From contig NZ_QEES01000002.1 of NCBI RefSeq assembly GCF_003115775.1, positions 186,001-250,000 on the forward strand: DNA of 64,000 nucleotides. The letters are read 5' to 3'. The notes beneath the pieces are model-generated. The model was not told the DNA's origin and ran no database searches. It saw nothing but the letters and a program-made list of their open reading frames with translations. Position numbers and translations under genes: made by a program. Below, in pieces: positions 52,671-61,166 of this stretch. The stretch is from Cellulomonas sp. WB94 (GTDB lineage: Bacteria; Actinomycetota; Actinomycetes; Actinomycetales; Cellulomonadaceae). The first letter of the stretch is position 1. The number at the start of each line of letters is the position of its first letter.

Positions 52671-53351
52671 GTGACATCGACAGTCAAGAGGCGCAGCTAC
52701 CGGTCCGACGTCCGTGCGGCCCAGGCAGCCGCCACTCGCGACGCGGTCCTGATCGCCGCGCGGGACCTCTTCACCTCCGAGGGCTACGACTGCCCGATCA
52801 CCCGGATCGCCGAGCGTGCCGGCGTGGCGGTCGACACCGTCTACTCGAGCGTCGGACGCAAGCCCGCGCTCGTCCTGGCCGTGATCGACATGGTGCTGGG
52901 TGACACCGACCAGCCGCTTCCCGCCGAGCAGCGTGGGTACGTGCAGCGCATCCGAGCGGCGTCGGGGGCACGGGAGAAGATCGAGATCTACACCGCCGCC
53001 CTGGCCCACCTGCTCCCGGTGGTCGCCCCGCTCCAGGAGGCGCTGCGCGACGCGGGTCGCAAGGACCCGGACTGCGCCGAGACCCTGAAGCGCCTCGACG
53101 ATCGACGGGCGGGCAACATGCTGCTGTTCGCCCAGGACCTGCGAGCGACCGGCGAGCTTCGCGAGGACCTCGACGACCAGCAGGTCGCCGACCTCGTCTG
53201 GTCGACGAACAGCGCCGAGCACTTCGCGCTCCTGTCCCGCCGCGGCTGGAGCCCGCAACGGATCGGTGCCCACCTCGCCGACCTGTGGACGCGCACGCTG
53301 CTCGACCCCGAGGTGTGGATCTCGAGCGGCCGGCCTCCGACGGCCAGGTGA
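52671..53351 (+). CDS. TetR family transcriptional regulator
   Basis: A 226-residue regulator with the N-terminal TetR HTH: RDAVLIAARDLFTSEGYDCP, ITRIAERAGVAVDTVYSSVG, then a variable helical ligand domain. The GTG start at 52671 follows AGGAT. It is divergent from the flavin monooxygenase gene and probably represses it and itself. Confidence 0.9.
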   Translation: MTSTVKRRSYRSDVRAAQAAATRDAVLIAARDLFTSEGYDCPITRIAERAGVAVDTVYSSVGRKPALVLAVIDMVLGDTDQPLPAEQRGYVQRIRAASGAREKIEIYTAALAHLLPVVAPLQEALRDAGRKDPDCAETLKRLDDRRAGNMLLFAQDLRATGELREDLDDQQVADLVWSTNSAEHFALLSRRGWSPQRIGAHLADLWTRTLLDPEVWISSGRPPTAR

Positions 53352-53354
53352 CGG

Positions 53355-53939
53355 CTACCGCGCGACGGCGTACTGCGCGATGATCACGCCGGTCGTCGTC
53401 GTGAGCGAGCGCTCGAGCGTGAGGTCGACGCGAGCGCCGTCAGCGAACAGCCGGGTGCCCGAGCCGAGCACGATCGGGTAGATCTGCAAGGTGTACCGGT
53501 CGATGAGCCCGGCAGCGTGCAACGAGCGCACGAGCTCGCCCGAGCCCATGATCGTGAGCGCACCATCGACCTGCTCGCGCAGGGCCGCGACCGTCTGGGT
53601 GGCCTCCCCCGCGACCAGCGTCGAGCTCGGGTAGGCGAGCTCGGTGGCGGCCGAGCGGGAGACCACGTACTTTGGGGTCCGGGTCAGCACGTCGGTGAAC
53701 GGGTTCGGCGCAGCGACGCTCGTCCAGAACCCGAGCACGTCGTCGTAGGTGCGGTGACCGAACAGCAAGGCACCCCGGCTCGACATGCCCTCCGCGGCGA
53801 ACCGCATCGACACCTCGTCCTGGTAGCCCTGGCCCCACCCGCCCGCGGTGAAGCCGCCGCGGGTGTCCTCGTCGGGCCGGCCGGGGCCCTGCATGACACC
53901 GTCGAGCGTGACGCTCTGGAAGACACCAATCGTTGCCAT
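53355..53939 (-). CDS. Dihydrofolate reductase family protein (RibD C-terminal-like)
   Basis: A 194-residue DHFR-fold protein: MATIGVFQSVTLDGVMQGPG, GALLFGHRTYDDVLGFW, KYVVSRS and MGSGELVRSLHAAGLIDRY are hallmarks of the YyaP/YwjB-like group related to the RibD reductase domain. It probably binds NADPH, but the substrate is unknown; it is not the housekeeping folA. The start is ATG 53939. It is convergent with the TetR gene, 3 bp apart. Confidence 0.87.
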   Translation of the reverse strand: MATIGVFQSVTLDGVMQGPGRPDEDTRGGFTAGGWGQGYQDEVSMRFAAEGMSSRGALLFGHRTYDDVLGFWTSVAAPNPFTDVLTRTPKYVVSRSAATELAYPSSTLVAGEATQTVAALREQVDGALTIMGSGELVRSLHAAGLIDRYTLQIYPIVLGSGTRLFADGARVDLTLERSLTTTTGVIIAQYAVAR

Positions 53940-54145
53940 CGACCGCTCTTCTCTCGTCTCGGTCCGCCGAGCCCGCGTCGCTTCGCGCTCCGACACGCGC
54001 AGATGCGACGGGGAGATCCCTCGGCACTCACCGTACGAGGACGACGCGGGCGCGTCATCCCGACTGCGGGCCCGCGGCTCCGCACTCTCGGCAGGCGGCA
54101 TCGTCGCCCGCCTTGACGCCGACCGGGGGCATGGTGAGATGTCCC

Positions 54146-54616
54146 ATGGACGACGTGCTGAGCGAGCTGAGCTTCACCGTGTCGGGCCGGATCGCGCGAC
54201 CGGTCGCGGAGGTCTACGAGGCCGTGGCCGACCCCGAACAGCTGTCGCGCTACTTCACCACGGGCGGTGCCCAGGGGCGGCTGGAACCCGGGACCGCGGT
54301 GACGTGGGACTTCCAGGACTTCCCCGGCGCGTTCCCCGTGACCGTCGTGGAGGCCGAGGCGCCGCGGCGGATCGCCCTGCGGTGGGCCGGCCAGGCGACC
54401 GCAGACCCCGCGGGGCAGACCAGCGTCACGTTCGCGTTCGAGCCCGTCGACCCAGGCGCTCGCACGCTCGTCACCATCTCCGAGTCGTCATGGCAGGCCA
54501 CGACGACCGGCGCGGAGAACGCGTTCCGCAACTGCGAGGGCTGGACCGGCATGCTCGCGGCCCTGAAGGTCTGGCTCGAGCACGGCATCACGCTGCGCGA
54601 GGGCTTCTACGTCTAG
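54146..54616 (+). CDS. SRPBCC (AHSA1/START-like) domain protein
   Basis: A 156-residue START-fold protein: GRIARPVAEVYEAVADPEQLSRYF, TWDFQDFPGAFPVTVVE and a C-terminal CEGWTGMLAALKVWLEHG helix, as in AHSA1-like polyketide-cyclase superfamily members that bind hydrophobic ligands. ATG 54146 is chosen, with GGTGAGA upstream. It is divergent from the DHFR-like gene. Confidence 0.87.
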   Translation: MDDVLSELSFTVSGRIARPVAEVYEAVADPEQLSRYFTTGGAQGRLEPGTAVTWDFQDFPGAFPVTVVEAEAPRRIALRWAGQATADPAGQTSVTFAFEPVDPGARTLVTISESSWQATTTGAENAFRNCEGWTGMLAALKVWLEHGITLREGFYV

Positions 54617-54745
54617 CTCCGGCTCCGCCCCCGCAGCGCCCGAAGATCCGCAACGACTACGGAGGGAACGGAGCAGCCGGGCGGCTAGCGTCGATCGCGG
54701 CAGGCAGGCACCGACCTGCCTGTCGCGCGTCGCCGGAGAGGGCAC

Positions 54746-55273
54746 ATGATCGGACGAGACAGCACGCGACGACCCGAGGCCAGGTCGTCCTCGACGCGTC
54801 GCGCTGTCGCCGTGGCCGCGATGACGGCCGTCGGCCTCGTCGCACTGACCGGCTGCTCGTTCTTCGGCAAGAGCGACGAGATCCAGGTCGTGTCGGCTCT
54901 GGCGGTCAAGCCCGGCGACTGCGTGGTCGCGCCGACGACGATCGCCGCCGAGGTCACGGAGCTGAACGTCGTCGCCTGCTCCCAGCCCCACCAGCAGGAG
55001 GTCTTCGCGCTGGTCGCCTACTCCGGCACGGCCGGCACGTCGACCCCGGCGCCGTACCCCGGCGACGCCGTGCTCAAGGCGTTCGCCGACGGGGCCTGCC
55101 TCGACGCGTTCGCCGCGTACGTCGGGACCGACTACCGCGACTCGTCGCTCTTCTTCACGTACCTGCTGCCGTCCGCACGCGGATGGCAGGCCGGCGAGGA
55201 CAGGGACGTGGCCTGCTTCATCACCACGACGGGCGCCACGCGCACGTCGTCGGTCAAGGGCTCCGGGCTGTAG
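54746..55273 (+). CDS. Septum_form-domain lipoprotein
   Basis: A 175-residue lipoprotein: an Arg-rich N-terminus, hydrophobic core and lipobox VALTGC (Cys at about 37). The mature region matches the Septum_form (PF13845) pattern: VKPGDCVV, NVVACSQPHQQEVFALV, CLDAFAAYVGTDYRDSSL, DVACFI, with conserved cysteine pairs. The role is probably in the envelope; the link to septation is only through the family name. It lies 46 nt before the DUF4280 gene. Confidence 0.82.
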   Translation: MIGRDSTRRPEARSSSTRRAVAVAAMTAVGLVALTGCSFFGKSDEIQVVSALAVKPGDCVVAPTTIAAEVTELNVVACSQPHQQEVFALVAYSGTAGTSTPAPYPGDAVLKAFADGACLDAFAAYVGTDYRDSSLFFTYLLPSARGWQAGEDRDVACFITTTGATRTSSVKGSGL

Positions 55274-55319
55274 GACCGTGCGGACGGCGCAGGTCGCCGT
55301 CCCGACGAGAGGAACGACC

Positions 55320-55922
55320 ATGGACAAGCCCGCCGCAACCGCGACAGCGATGCTGCAGTGCAGCATGGGGGTCGCCCCGTCGACCCTGGTCGTCCTCCCG
55401 ATCGCCCGCGTGCTGATCGAGGGCAAGCCGGCCGCGGCCATCACCGACATGGCACCGTTCCTGAACATCCCGCCGTTCGGCATGTGCATGAGCCTCGGCA
55501 ACCCGCAGGTGCTCGCCGCGACCGCCGCGGCTCTCGGCGTGCTCACCCCGATGCCGTGCATCCCCGCGACGACTCCCTGGGTGGGTGGCGCGACGACGAC
55601 GCTGATCGGCGGGAAGCCCGCGCTGACGCTGGGTGCGACGTGCGCGTGCGGGTTCGGCGGCGTCATCTCGATGACCATGCCGGGAAGCGTCAAGACCCGA
55701 CCTCCCTGGGATGGGCCGGACGACCGCGCCAGCAACGCTGCGCGGCGCCGACGACGTCCTCGGCGCGCTGCTCGACTTCGCCGACGAGGTGAGAAGCGGG
55801 ACGTCGTACCTCCTGGTCGGCCATTCGGCGGGCGCGTACTACGCGCAGGCGATGGCCGCGAGGCGCCCGACGCAGGTCGCCGGCCTGGCGCTCGTCTGCC
55901 CGTTGCTGCCCGCTCTGCGTGA
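55320..55922 (+). CDS. DUF4280 PAAR-like protein, 3' end replaced by a deletion junction
   Basis: Residues 1-125 fit DUF4280 closely: TAMLQCSMGVAPSTLVVLP, VLIEGKPAAAITDMAP, PPFGMCMSL, GVLTPMPCIPATTPWVGG, CACGFGGVISMTMPG. DUF4280 proteins are PAAR-like spike tips or adaptors of contractile or secretion systems. After about 55690 the frame runs over hydrolase DNA in another frame and becomes Arg-rich nonsense to 55922, so the native end was probably just after TMPGS. No other injection-system genes lie nearby. Start ATG 55320 has GAGAGGAA upstream. Confidence 0.75.
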   Translation: MDKPAATATAMLQCSMGVAPSTLVVLPIARVLIEGKPAAAITDMAPFLNIPPFGMCMSLGNPQVLAATAAALGVLTPMPCIPATTPWVGGATTTLIGGKPALTLGATCACGFGGVISMTMPGSVKTRPPWDGPDDRASNAARRRRRPRRAARLRRRGEKRDVVPPGRPFGGRVLRAGDGREAPDAGRRPGARLPVAARSA

Positions 55923-56352
55923 CGTGCCGGAACACCGCGTGGTCACCGGATCCGGTGAGATCGGTGACGAGGTCTTCCGGAGCTACTTCGTCGTCCAGAC
56001 CCCGGAGATGCTCGAACGGTACGAACGTCTCGTCGCCCCAGCCGCCGCCCTCGTCGACCAGGCGGCGCTCGAGCGGATCAGCGAACGGTGGGCGCTCTCC
56101 CCCGACGACGCGCCGGCGTACCCGGGCCCGACACTGGTCGTGGCTGGACGGCTGGACTCGACCGTCGGGTATGCCGCAGCTGCCGACCTCGTCGACCGCC
56201 ACCCGCACGCGTCGCTCGCCGTGGTCGACGACGCGGGGCACGCGCTGCCCCACGAGCAGCCGGCTCTGCTGCGCGCCCTCGTCGCCGAGTGGCTCGAGCG
56301 CGTCGAGCGCGCGACCTGGCCCCGCCCAGGCGGTCTGTCCGGTCCGGGCTAG
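55711..56352 (+). pseudogene. Alpha/beta hydrolase lacking its N-terminus
   Basis: Hydrolase homology begins abruptly upstream of the first possible start: RPDLPGMGRTTAPATLRGADD reads from about 55693, where a normal protein would already have about 45 residues with strands 1-4 and the oxyanion loop. An in-frame stop at 55672 closes the frame upstream and ATG 55711 is the first start. The rest is intact: LLVGHSAGAYYAQ (nucleophile elbow), VVAGRLDSTVG, DDAGHALPHEQP. The missing part and the fused DUF4280 end indicate a deletion. Activity is unlikely. Confidence 0.7.
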
Positions 56353-56810
56353 TCCTCGATGACGTCGAGGCCCTGCTCCCGGAGCTGGGCCAGGTGGTCC
56401 AGCATCCCTTTCAGGACCTCGGGCGGGTGGCCCTGCCAGCTCTCCACCTCCGCGACGACGCGCAGCGGGTGGCGGGTCCGGTAGGACTGCGTGGGGTTGC
56501 CGGGGAACCGCTTGTCGGTCACGTTGGGGTCGTCCTCGAACGGGTCCATGGGCTCGACGACGTAGATGTGCCCGCGCTCCCCGCTCCCGGCCAGCGCGGT
56601 CGCCAGCTCCGCTCCCCAGGCGGCCGTCTCCACGAGCGCGCTGAAGTAGATGTTGTTGGACACCCGGCTCTGCTGGAAGTTGGAGCCATAGCCGGGAACG
56701 AGCTCGGCGCCGGCCTCGAGCACGGACTTCGTGCCGTGGTAGAACGGGCCCTCGATGTGGGCGCAGCTGTCGTAGGTGACCGGCGCGCGGGTGCTCGAGT
56801 GCTCAGCCAT
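56349..56810 (-). CDS. arr: Rifamycin ADP-ribosyltransferase (Arr)
   Basis: A 153-residue Arr protein of normal length: FYHGTKSVLEAGAELVPGYGSN, NNIYFSALVETAAWGAELA, RGHIYVVEPMDPFEDDPN, and RFPGNPTQSYRTRHPLRVVAEV. Arr transfers ADP-ribose from NAD to the ansa chain of rifamycins and inactivates them. ATG 56810 is preferred. It shares the palindromic CTAG stop overlap with the convergent hydrolase remnant. Confidence 0.92.
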   Translation of the reverse strand: MAEHSSTRAPVTYDSCAHIEGPFYHGTKSVLEAGAELVPGYGSNFQQSRVSNNIYFSALVETAAWGAELATALAGSGERGHIYVVEPMDPFEDDPNVTDKRFPGNPTQSYRTRHPLRVVAEVESWQGHPPEVLKGMLDHLAQLREQGLDVIED

Positions 56811-56927
56811 GGGGTGCCGTCTCCTCGTTCGTGATGGGGGTCCTCGCAGCATCTCCCACAGGACGAGCTGGCCGGACCCTCCGCGTCGACAGCGCCCGAG
56901 CGGCGCGACTCGTGCGCTCAGCGGCGC

Positions 56928-57392
56928 TTAGTGCTCGGCCTTGATCACGAAGAAGGAGCCGCGGATCGTGCCGGCCAGCTTCGACTTCTGCCTCGCGAAC
57001 TTGAAGCGCGACGCGAGCTCCTCGGGAACGTCCATGCCCTCGGACAGCTTGAACCCGACCGCACGCTTCTTCCCGTCCTCGAGGCCGTACATCACGTTGA
57101 TGGACAGGCCCGACTCGTAGAACACGTACGCCATCCGGATCCCGTCGACCACGAAGGACGTCGCCTCGAGAGGGCGGGCCGAGATCACGATGTCGCGCTC
57201 GTCCTTGAGGATCCCGTGCACCCAGTCGACCGTCTCCCTCGCCTCGCTCGCCGGGTCGACGGTGAAGACGTGGTCGTACTTGTTCTTGAAGTAGCGCGCC
57301 TCGTTGGCTCTCAGCCCGGCGAGAGCCTCCGCCACCGGCGAGGACTGCAACCCGACGGTGGACACATCGACAAAATCAACGATCTGCGACAC
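56928..57392 (-). CDS. Hypothetical protein
   Basis: A 154-residue soluble protein starting at GTG 57392 (SQIVDFVDVSTVGLQ), with GAGAGG six bases upstream. It contains ARYFKNKYDHVFTVDP, a tryptophan-containing WVHGILKDERDIV segment and a strongly basic C-terminus (FKFARQKSKLAGTIRGSFFVIK). I do not recognise the family. It is single, between arr and an AHSA1 gene on the same strand. Confidence 0.7.
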   Translation of the reverse strand: MSQIVDFVDVSTVGLQSSPVAEALAGLRANEARYFKNKYDHVFTVDPASEARETVDWVHGILKDERDIVISARPLEATSFVVDGIRMAYVFYESGLSINVMYGLEDGKKRAVGFKLSEGMDVPEELASRFKFARQKSKLAGTIRGSFFVIKAEH

Positions 57393-57472
57393 GTGAAACC
57401 TCTCGGCGCGAGAATGACAGGGCGACACTACCCACCGGTCTCCCGGACCGGGTCGCACCGCGCTGAGCCGAG

Positions 57473-57904
57473 CTAGACGGCGGACGCCTCAGCGACCTTC
57501 TTCAGCCCGTCGAGCATCATCCGCCAGTTCCCGGCGCTGTGCTCGGCCGACTCGGTGGTCGAGTTGTTGTCCTGCTCGAGAACCACCTTGGTGCCGCCGT
57601 CGACGGGTTCGAGCACGTACTCCAGGCGGTGGTAGTTCTCCGGCACGTCCGGCTGGCCGGACATCGGGCTGAAGTGCGTCACGACCAGGCGGCGCGGGGG
57701 CTCGACGTCCACCACCTCGCCCTTGTCCTCGAACGCGTGCCCCTCCCACTCGCCGCTCCACGTGATCGGATGACCGGGCTCCCAGTCGGTGACGGTGCGC
57801 GCGCCGAACATGATCTCCGGTCGCGGTTCCGGGCTGGTCAAGACGTCCCAGACACGCTCCCGCGATGCGCCGACCAGCACCTCTGCATGTGCAACGTGAT
57901 CCAT
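57473..57904 (-). CDS. SRPBCC (AHSA1-like) domain protein
   Basis: A 143-residue START-fold protein: HAEVLVGASRERVWDVLTSP, GHPITWSGEWEGHAFEDKG, RLVVTHFSPMSG and C-terminal NWRMMLDGLKKVAE. It has the AHSA1-like ligand-pocket pattern of the protein at 54146, but the sequences are not close. Function is unknown. An 80-bp gap precedes the next gene on this strand. Confidence 0.87.
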   Translation of the reverse strand: MDHVAHAEVLVGASRERVWDVLTSPEPRPEIMFGARTVTDWEPGHPITWSGEWEGHAFEDKGEVVDVEPPRRLVVTHFSPMSGQPDVPENYHRLEYVLEPVDGGTKVVLEQDNNSTTESAEHSAGNWRMMLDGLKKVAEASAV

Positions 57905-58067
57905 GGTCGCTCCCTCGCCGGTTCAGTCGGACCCGCCATCGTGACCCCGGGCGGCCGCGGGCGCACTCCGGGTGGGCGCGGAGGGCGCGCGGCGAGCGCT
58001 CGCGTGCACTGCGACATCTCCGCCCTCGGGCCTCTGCAAACACCCGGGCCGGGAGCATTCTGGGTGC

Positions 58068-58466
58068 GTGACCGACCGCAACACCTTCCTGGCGTGGGTC
58101 AAGTCCACGTTGTACGACGCCGAGGTCGCCCTGCACAACGGCGATGCGGGCCCGCGTCGCGCAATCTGGTCCAGCACGGAGCCTGTGACCATCCTGGGAG
58201 CGTGGCGCAACGCCTATGGGCGGCAAGAAGTGGCGGAGGCGTTCACTTTCCTCGAGGCAAGCCTCTCCGACTGCACGTCATATGAGTTCGAACTGCAGGC
58301 GTGCGACGTTGTGGGTGACATGGCATATACCGCGGGTCTGGAGCACGTGTCGACCTCCATCGACGGTGCGCCACGCAGCTACACCTTGCGAGCCACCCAG
58401 GTGTACCGCCGCGAGGGCGGCGAGTGGAAGGTCGCCCATCGGCACGCTGACACCGTGACCGACTGA
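58068..58466 (+). CDS. SnoaL/NTF2-like (DUF4440-type) protein
   Basis: A 132-residue cone-shaped NTF2-fold protein: VALHNGDAGPRRAIWSSTEP, TILGAWRNAYGRQEVAEAF, LRATQVYRREGGEWKVAHRHADTV. The C-terminal pattern is the SnoaL/ketosteroid-isomerase-like hallmark. The GTG start at 58068 is chosen. Codon use is less GC-rich in the middle than in the neighbours (cat atg ag at about 58279), a mild hint of transfer. The substrate is unknown. Confidence 0.8.
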   Translation: MTDRNTFLAWVKSTLYDAEVALHNGDAGPRRAIWSSTEPVTILGAWRNAYGRQEVAEAFTFLEASLSDCTSYEFELQACDVVGDMAYTAGLEHVSTSIDGAPRSYTLRATQVYRREGGEWKVAHRHADTVTD

Positions 58467-58591
58467 GGTCCGACGTCACGTCCCCTGCTCGACGACGGCA
58501 TCCGACTCTCCGCGGATCAGGACCTCGTTGATCAAGATCTACCGAACGCCGATCCAGGCGCAGGCAGCGGGCCGGTGCCCTGGAGCGCGGG

Positions 58592-58915
58592 TCAGTGGCT
58601 GTGCGGCAAGCCATGCTGGTGCATGCGCTCGTGCTCCTCGCGCGCGGCCTGGCGGGCTGCGACGCGTGCGGCGACGTCCTCGCGGCGCAGGGGGGGCACC
58701 GTCGACGGCGGGTTCCGGCGCTCGGGCAGGTCGGCGAGCGCCTGGGCGGTCGCGGCCGCGACCGCGGCGACCGCGGCGTCGAACGCCTCGCGGGTCACGT
58801 CGGTGATCTTGGTGATGCCCGTGACCTTGCGGACGTACTGCACCGCGGCGGCCTCGATCTCGTCAGCTGTGGCGGGCGGCTCGAGCCCGCGCAAGGTGGT
58901 GATGTTGCGGCACAT
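58592..58915 (-). CDS. DUF2277 domain protein
   Basis: A 107-residue protein beginning MCRNITTLRGLEPPATADEI and continuing AAAVQYVRKVTGITK, diagnostic for DUF2277, then an Ala-rich helix and an RxxEHERMHQHGLPHSH His-rich tail. The family is widespread in actinobacteria without known function. The conserved N-terminal Cys and the C-terminal histidines could bind a metal. Confidence 0.87.
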   Translation of the reverse strand: MCRNITTLRGLEPPATADEIEAAAVQYVRKVTGITKITDVTREAFDAAVAAVAAATAQALADLPERRNPPSTVPPLRREDVAARVAARQAAREEHERMHQHGLPHSH

Positions 58916-59116
58916 GCCTCGACGCTACGCGGGCCGGGCGGCCATCGGACCTGCCAGCAGCCGCGGTGACCTAACCCGTCGACGCCTGCGCTGATCGGCA
59001 GACATGCGCCGCCAGTTGCGGATCCGGATGCCCGCCGTTCCCCGGGACGCGCCGCGGAAGGCCGCTTCCCCGGAGGCGACCGCGAGCGGTCCTGCGCGCG
59101 AGAATAGGAGGAGGCG

Positions 59117-59635
59117 GTGATCTCGATGACGTCATCCACGGCACAGGTCGACCCAACGGCCGCGCCGCCCCAGGAAGACCAGTGGCTGGTGCGGGCCGTC
59201 AACCTCGCGCTCCGGAATGTGACGGCCGGGGGTGGTCCGTTCGGAGCCGTCGTCGTCCGCGGCGGCGTCGCCGTCGGCACCGGGCAGAACCGCGTGACCC
59301 GCGACCACGACCCGACCGCGCACGCCGAGGTGATGGCGATCCGCGACGCGTGCGGCCGGCTCGGGGTCTTCTCGCTCGCGGGGGCCTGCCTCTACAGCTC
59401 GTGCGAACCCTGCCCGTTGTGCCTGACGGCTGCGCTGTGGGCACGGCTCGACAGAGTGGTCTACGCGGCGAACCGCAACGACGCCGCGCGAGCGGGGTTC
59501 GACGACCGGGCCTTCTACGACCTGCTGCGTCGGGATCGTGCCGCCTGGCCGATGCCCGTCGTCGAGCGCAGGATCGCGTGCGCAGAGGCCCCGATCGAGG
59601 CGTGGCTCGCCTACTCGGCACGCGTCGAGTACTGA
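59117..59635 (+). CDS. Nucleoside deaminase (guanine deaminase-like)
   Basis: A 172-residue cytidine-deaminase-fold enzyme with zinc motif TAHAEVMAI and CEPCPLCLTA. The C-terminal helix region (DDRAFYDLLRRDR) resembles GuaD-type guanine deaminases. An AGGAGG (59106-59111) is 5 nt before GTG 59117, which is therefore preferred over ATG 59126. It probably deaminates guanine or a related purine. Confidence 0.85.
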   Translation: MISMTSSTAQVDPTAAPPQEDQWLVRAVNLALRNVTAGGGPFGAVVVRGGVAVGTGQNRVTRDHDPTAHAEVMAIRDACGRLGVFSLAGACLYSSCEPCPLCLTAALWARLDRVVYAANRNDAARAGFDDRAFYDLLRRDRAAWPMPVVERRIACAEAPIEAWLAYSARVEY

Positions 59636-59819
59636 ACGTCCGAGGCCGAATCCGGGGCCGATTCGCTGACCAGGTCGACGGGCACGCACGCGCTCGCCCC
59701 GGGCTGCGGCTGATCTCTTCACCGCTGCTCGGATCGGGACTACCGTGAATGGTTCGTTTCCAGGGGTCGTCGGGACCGCCGATCACCCGAGGTGTCCGTT
59801 GGCTTTGAGGGAGGCCGCC

Positions 59820-60797
59820 ATGGCACTGTTCCCCGATGCGAGCCTGAGGCTCATCGACCACAAGTTCCTGAACGTGGCTCCGATCGCCGTCTACAACCGC
59901 GTCAACCTCCACACGCAAGGTGGACTGGGGTCGCTGTTCGGCTTCCGCAGTCATGTCAATCGGCCCAGCTCGCACTTCTGGGTTTCCCAGGCCGGCGTAG
60001 TGGAGCAGTACGTCGACACGGCGATCCGCGCTGAAGCCGACCTGGAGGGCAACGACGCCACCGTGTCGATCGAGACAGAGGGCGGCGAGGACCCGTCGAC
60101 CGTCCAGATTCAGGAATGGACGGCTCCCCAGCTCCAGGCCATCACCGCGCTGGTCGCCTGGATCATGTCGACGCACGAGATCGAGTTGCGGCTGGCGTCG
60201 GACTCGAAGGCCGGTCCGAGCTCGCGCGGGCTGTCGTGGCACCGGCTGGGGATCGACGGCAACTTCCCTGAGCTCCCTGACCTGCTCGCGGGACGCAAGC
60301 AGCGTGGCGGCGGTATGCACTACTCGACGGAGACCGGGAAGGTCTGCCCTGGGGATGCGAAGATCCGGCAGATACCGGGCATCCTTGCCGCCGTCACGAG
60401 CGGGGGCGTCGTGGGCCCCGGGGTGGTCGTGCCGCAGGGCGGCCCGCTCGAGGTGGACGGGTTCTGGGGGTCGGCGACCACCACTCGCGCGCAGGTGGTC
60501 CTGGGTCTGCCGCCCGACGGCCAGGTGCGATTCCAGTTCAAGAACAACAAGCAGGACGCCATGACGACCGGGTGGGTGTTCGACTTCGTCCCGGGCCAGG
60601 GGTCACCGCTCATCACCCGGATGCAGGAGATCATGGCTGCGGCCGGGCAGTACCAGGGAACGGTCGACGGCGTGGCCGGCCCGGAGTTCTCGAAGGGCCT
60701 CCAGCGCAGGTTCGGAACCGCGGTCGACGGCACATTGCCGGCCAAGTCTCCGGCGGTGATGGCGCTCCAGAGAGCCCTGAGCGCCGGAGTCTTCTAG
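59820..60797 (+). CDS. N-acetylmuramoyl-L-alanine amidase-like protein with C-terminal peptidoglycan-binding-like repeats
   Basis: A 325-residue protein. Residues 1-170 resemble phage and actinobacterial Amidase_2 domains: NRVNLHTQGGLGSLFGF, SHFWVSQAGVVEQYVD, ATVSIETEG, GLSWHRLGIDGN. Residues 220-325 contain two peptidoglycan-binding-like units (EVDGFWGSATTRA-type and YQGTVDGVAGPEFSKGLQ). No signal peptide is visible, suggesting a holin- or phage-type endolysin or an export route outside Sec. ATG 59820 follows GAGGGAGG. A terminator-like hairpin lies at 60977-61012. Confidence 0.8.
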   Translation: MALFPDASLRLIDHKFLNVAPIAVYNRVNLHTQGGLGSLFGFRSHVNRPSSHFWVSQAGVVEQYVDTAIRAEADLEGNDATVSIETEGGEDPSTVQIQEWTAPQLQAITALVAWIMSTHEIELRLASDSKAGPSSRGLSWHRLGIDGNFPELPDLLAGRKQRGGGMHYSTETGKVCPGDAKIRQIPGILAAVTSGGVVGPGVVVPQGGPLEVDGFWGSATTTRAQVVLGLPPDGQVRFQFKNNKQDAMTTGWVFDFVPGQGSPLITRMQEIMAAAGQYQGTVDGVAGPEFSKGLQRRFGTAVDGTLPAKSPAVMALQRALSAGVF

Positions 60798-60821
60798 CGG
60801 GCGAGCCCCCTCGGCGAGCGC

Positions 60822-60861
60822 AGAGGCCTCTGTGCACCGGTAGAGGCCTCTGCGCACCGGT
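60822..60861. repeat. Two tandem 20-bp units each with an AGAGGCCTCT palindrome
   Basis: Units 60822-60841 and 60842-60861 differ at one position. Each begins with the 10-bp palindrome AGAGGCCTCT followed by a GCACCGGT end. The array lies 25 bp after the amidase stop. Confidence 0.9.
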
Positions 60862-60976
60862 ACGGCGGCAGTGCGCCGGCATTGGTCGCGCCACATGCAG
60901 CGAACGAGCGCGTCCCATCGGCTCGTCGCCGCTCCCGGGTGCGTGCGCGCCACAACGCAAGCTCCCCACAACGCAA

Positions 60977-61012
60977 GAAGGTAGCCCTCCGCGTGAACGG
61001 ATGACTACCTTC
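60977..61012 (+). terminator. Terminator-like hairpin downstream of the amidase region
   Basis: GAAGGTAG (60977-60984) pairs with CTACCTTC (61005-61012), with an inner CCG/CGG pairing inside the 20-nt loop, and is followed by TTCCTGTGTC. It could end amidase transcripts. Confidence 0.45.
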
Positions 61013-61052
61013 CTGTGTCAACATGACGTGCGTTTCCGCGGGTCAAAGTCGT

Positions 61053-61074
61053 GGAGGTGGCGGGAATCGAACCA
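61053..61074 (-). other. tRNA/tmRNA 3'-end-like fragment (T-arm plus acceptor)
   Basis: Read on the minus strand, the 22 bp end in a T-loop-like GGTTCGATTCCCGCC followed by ACCTCCA, as in the 3' end of a tRNA or tmRNA. The paired T-stem has one mismatch and no 5' half exists within reach. It is probably a gene fragment, for example an old attachment-site scar, not a functional RNA. Confidence 0.4.
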
Positions 61075-61166
61075 GCCCGAAGCTCATTGGACGCGTTGGA
61101 CCGAGCTCGTGACCTGCGATGTCGTCGGGACGAATCTGCGGCTCAGCCGACGTTTTGGCGGATCTT

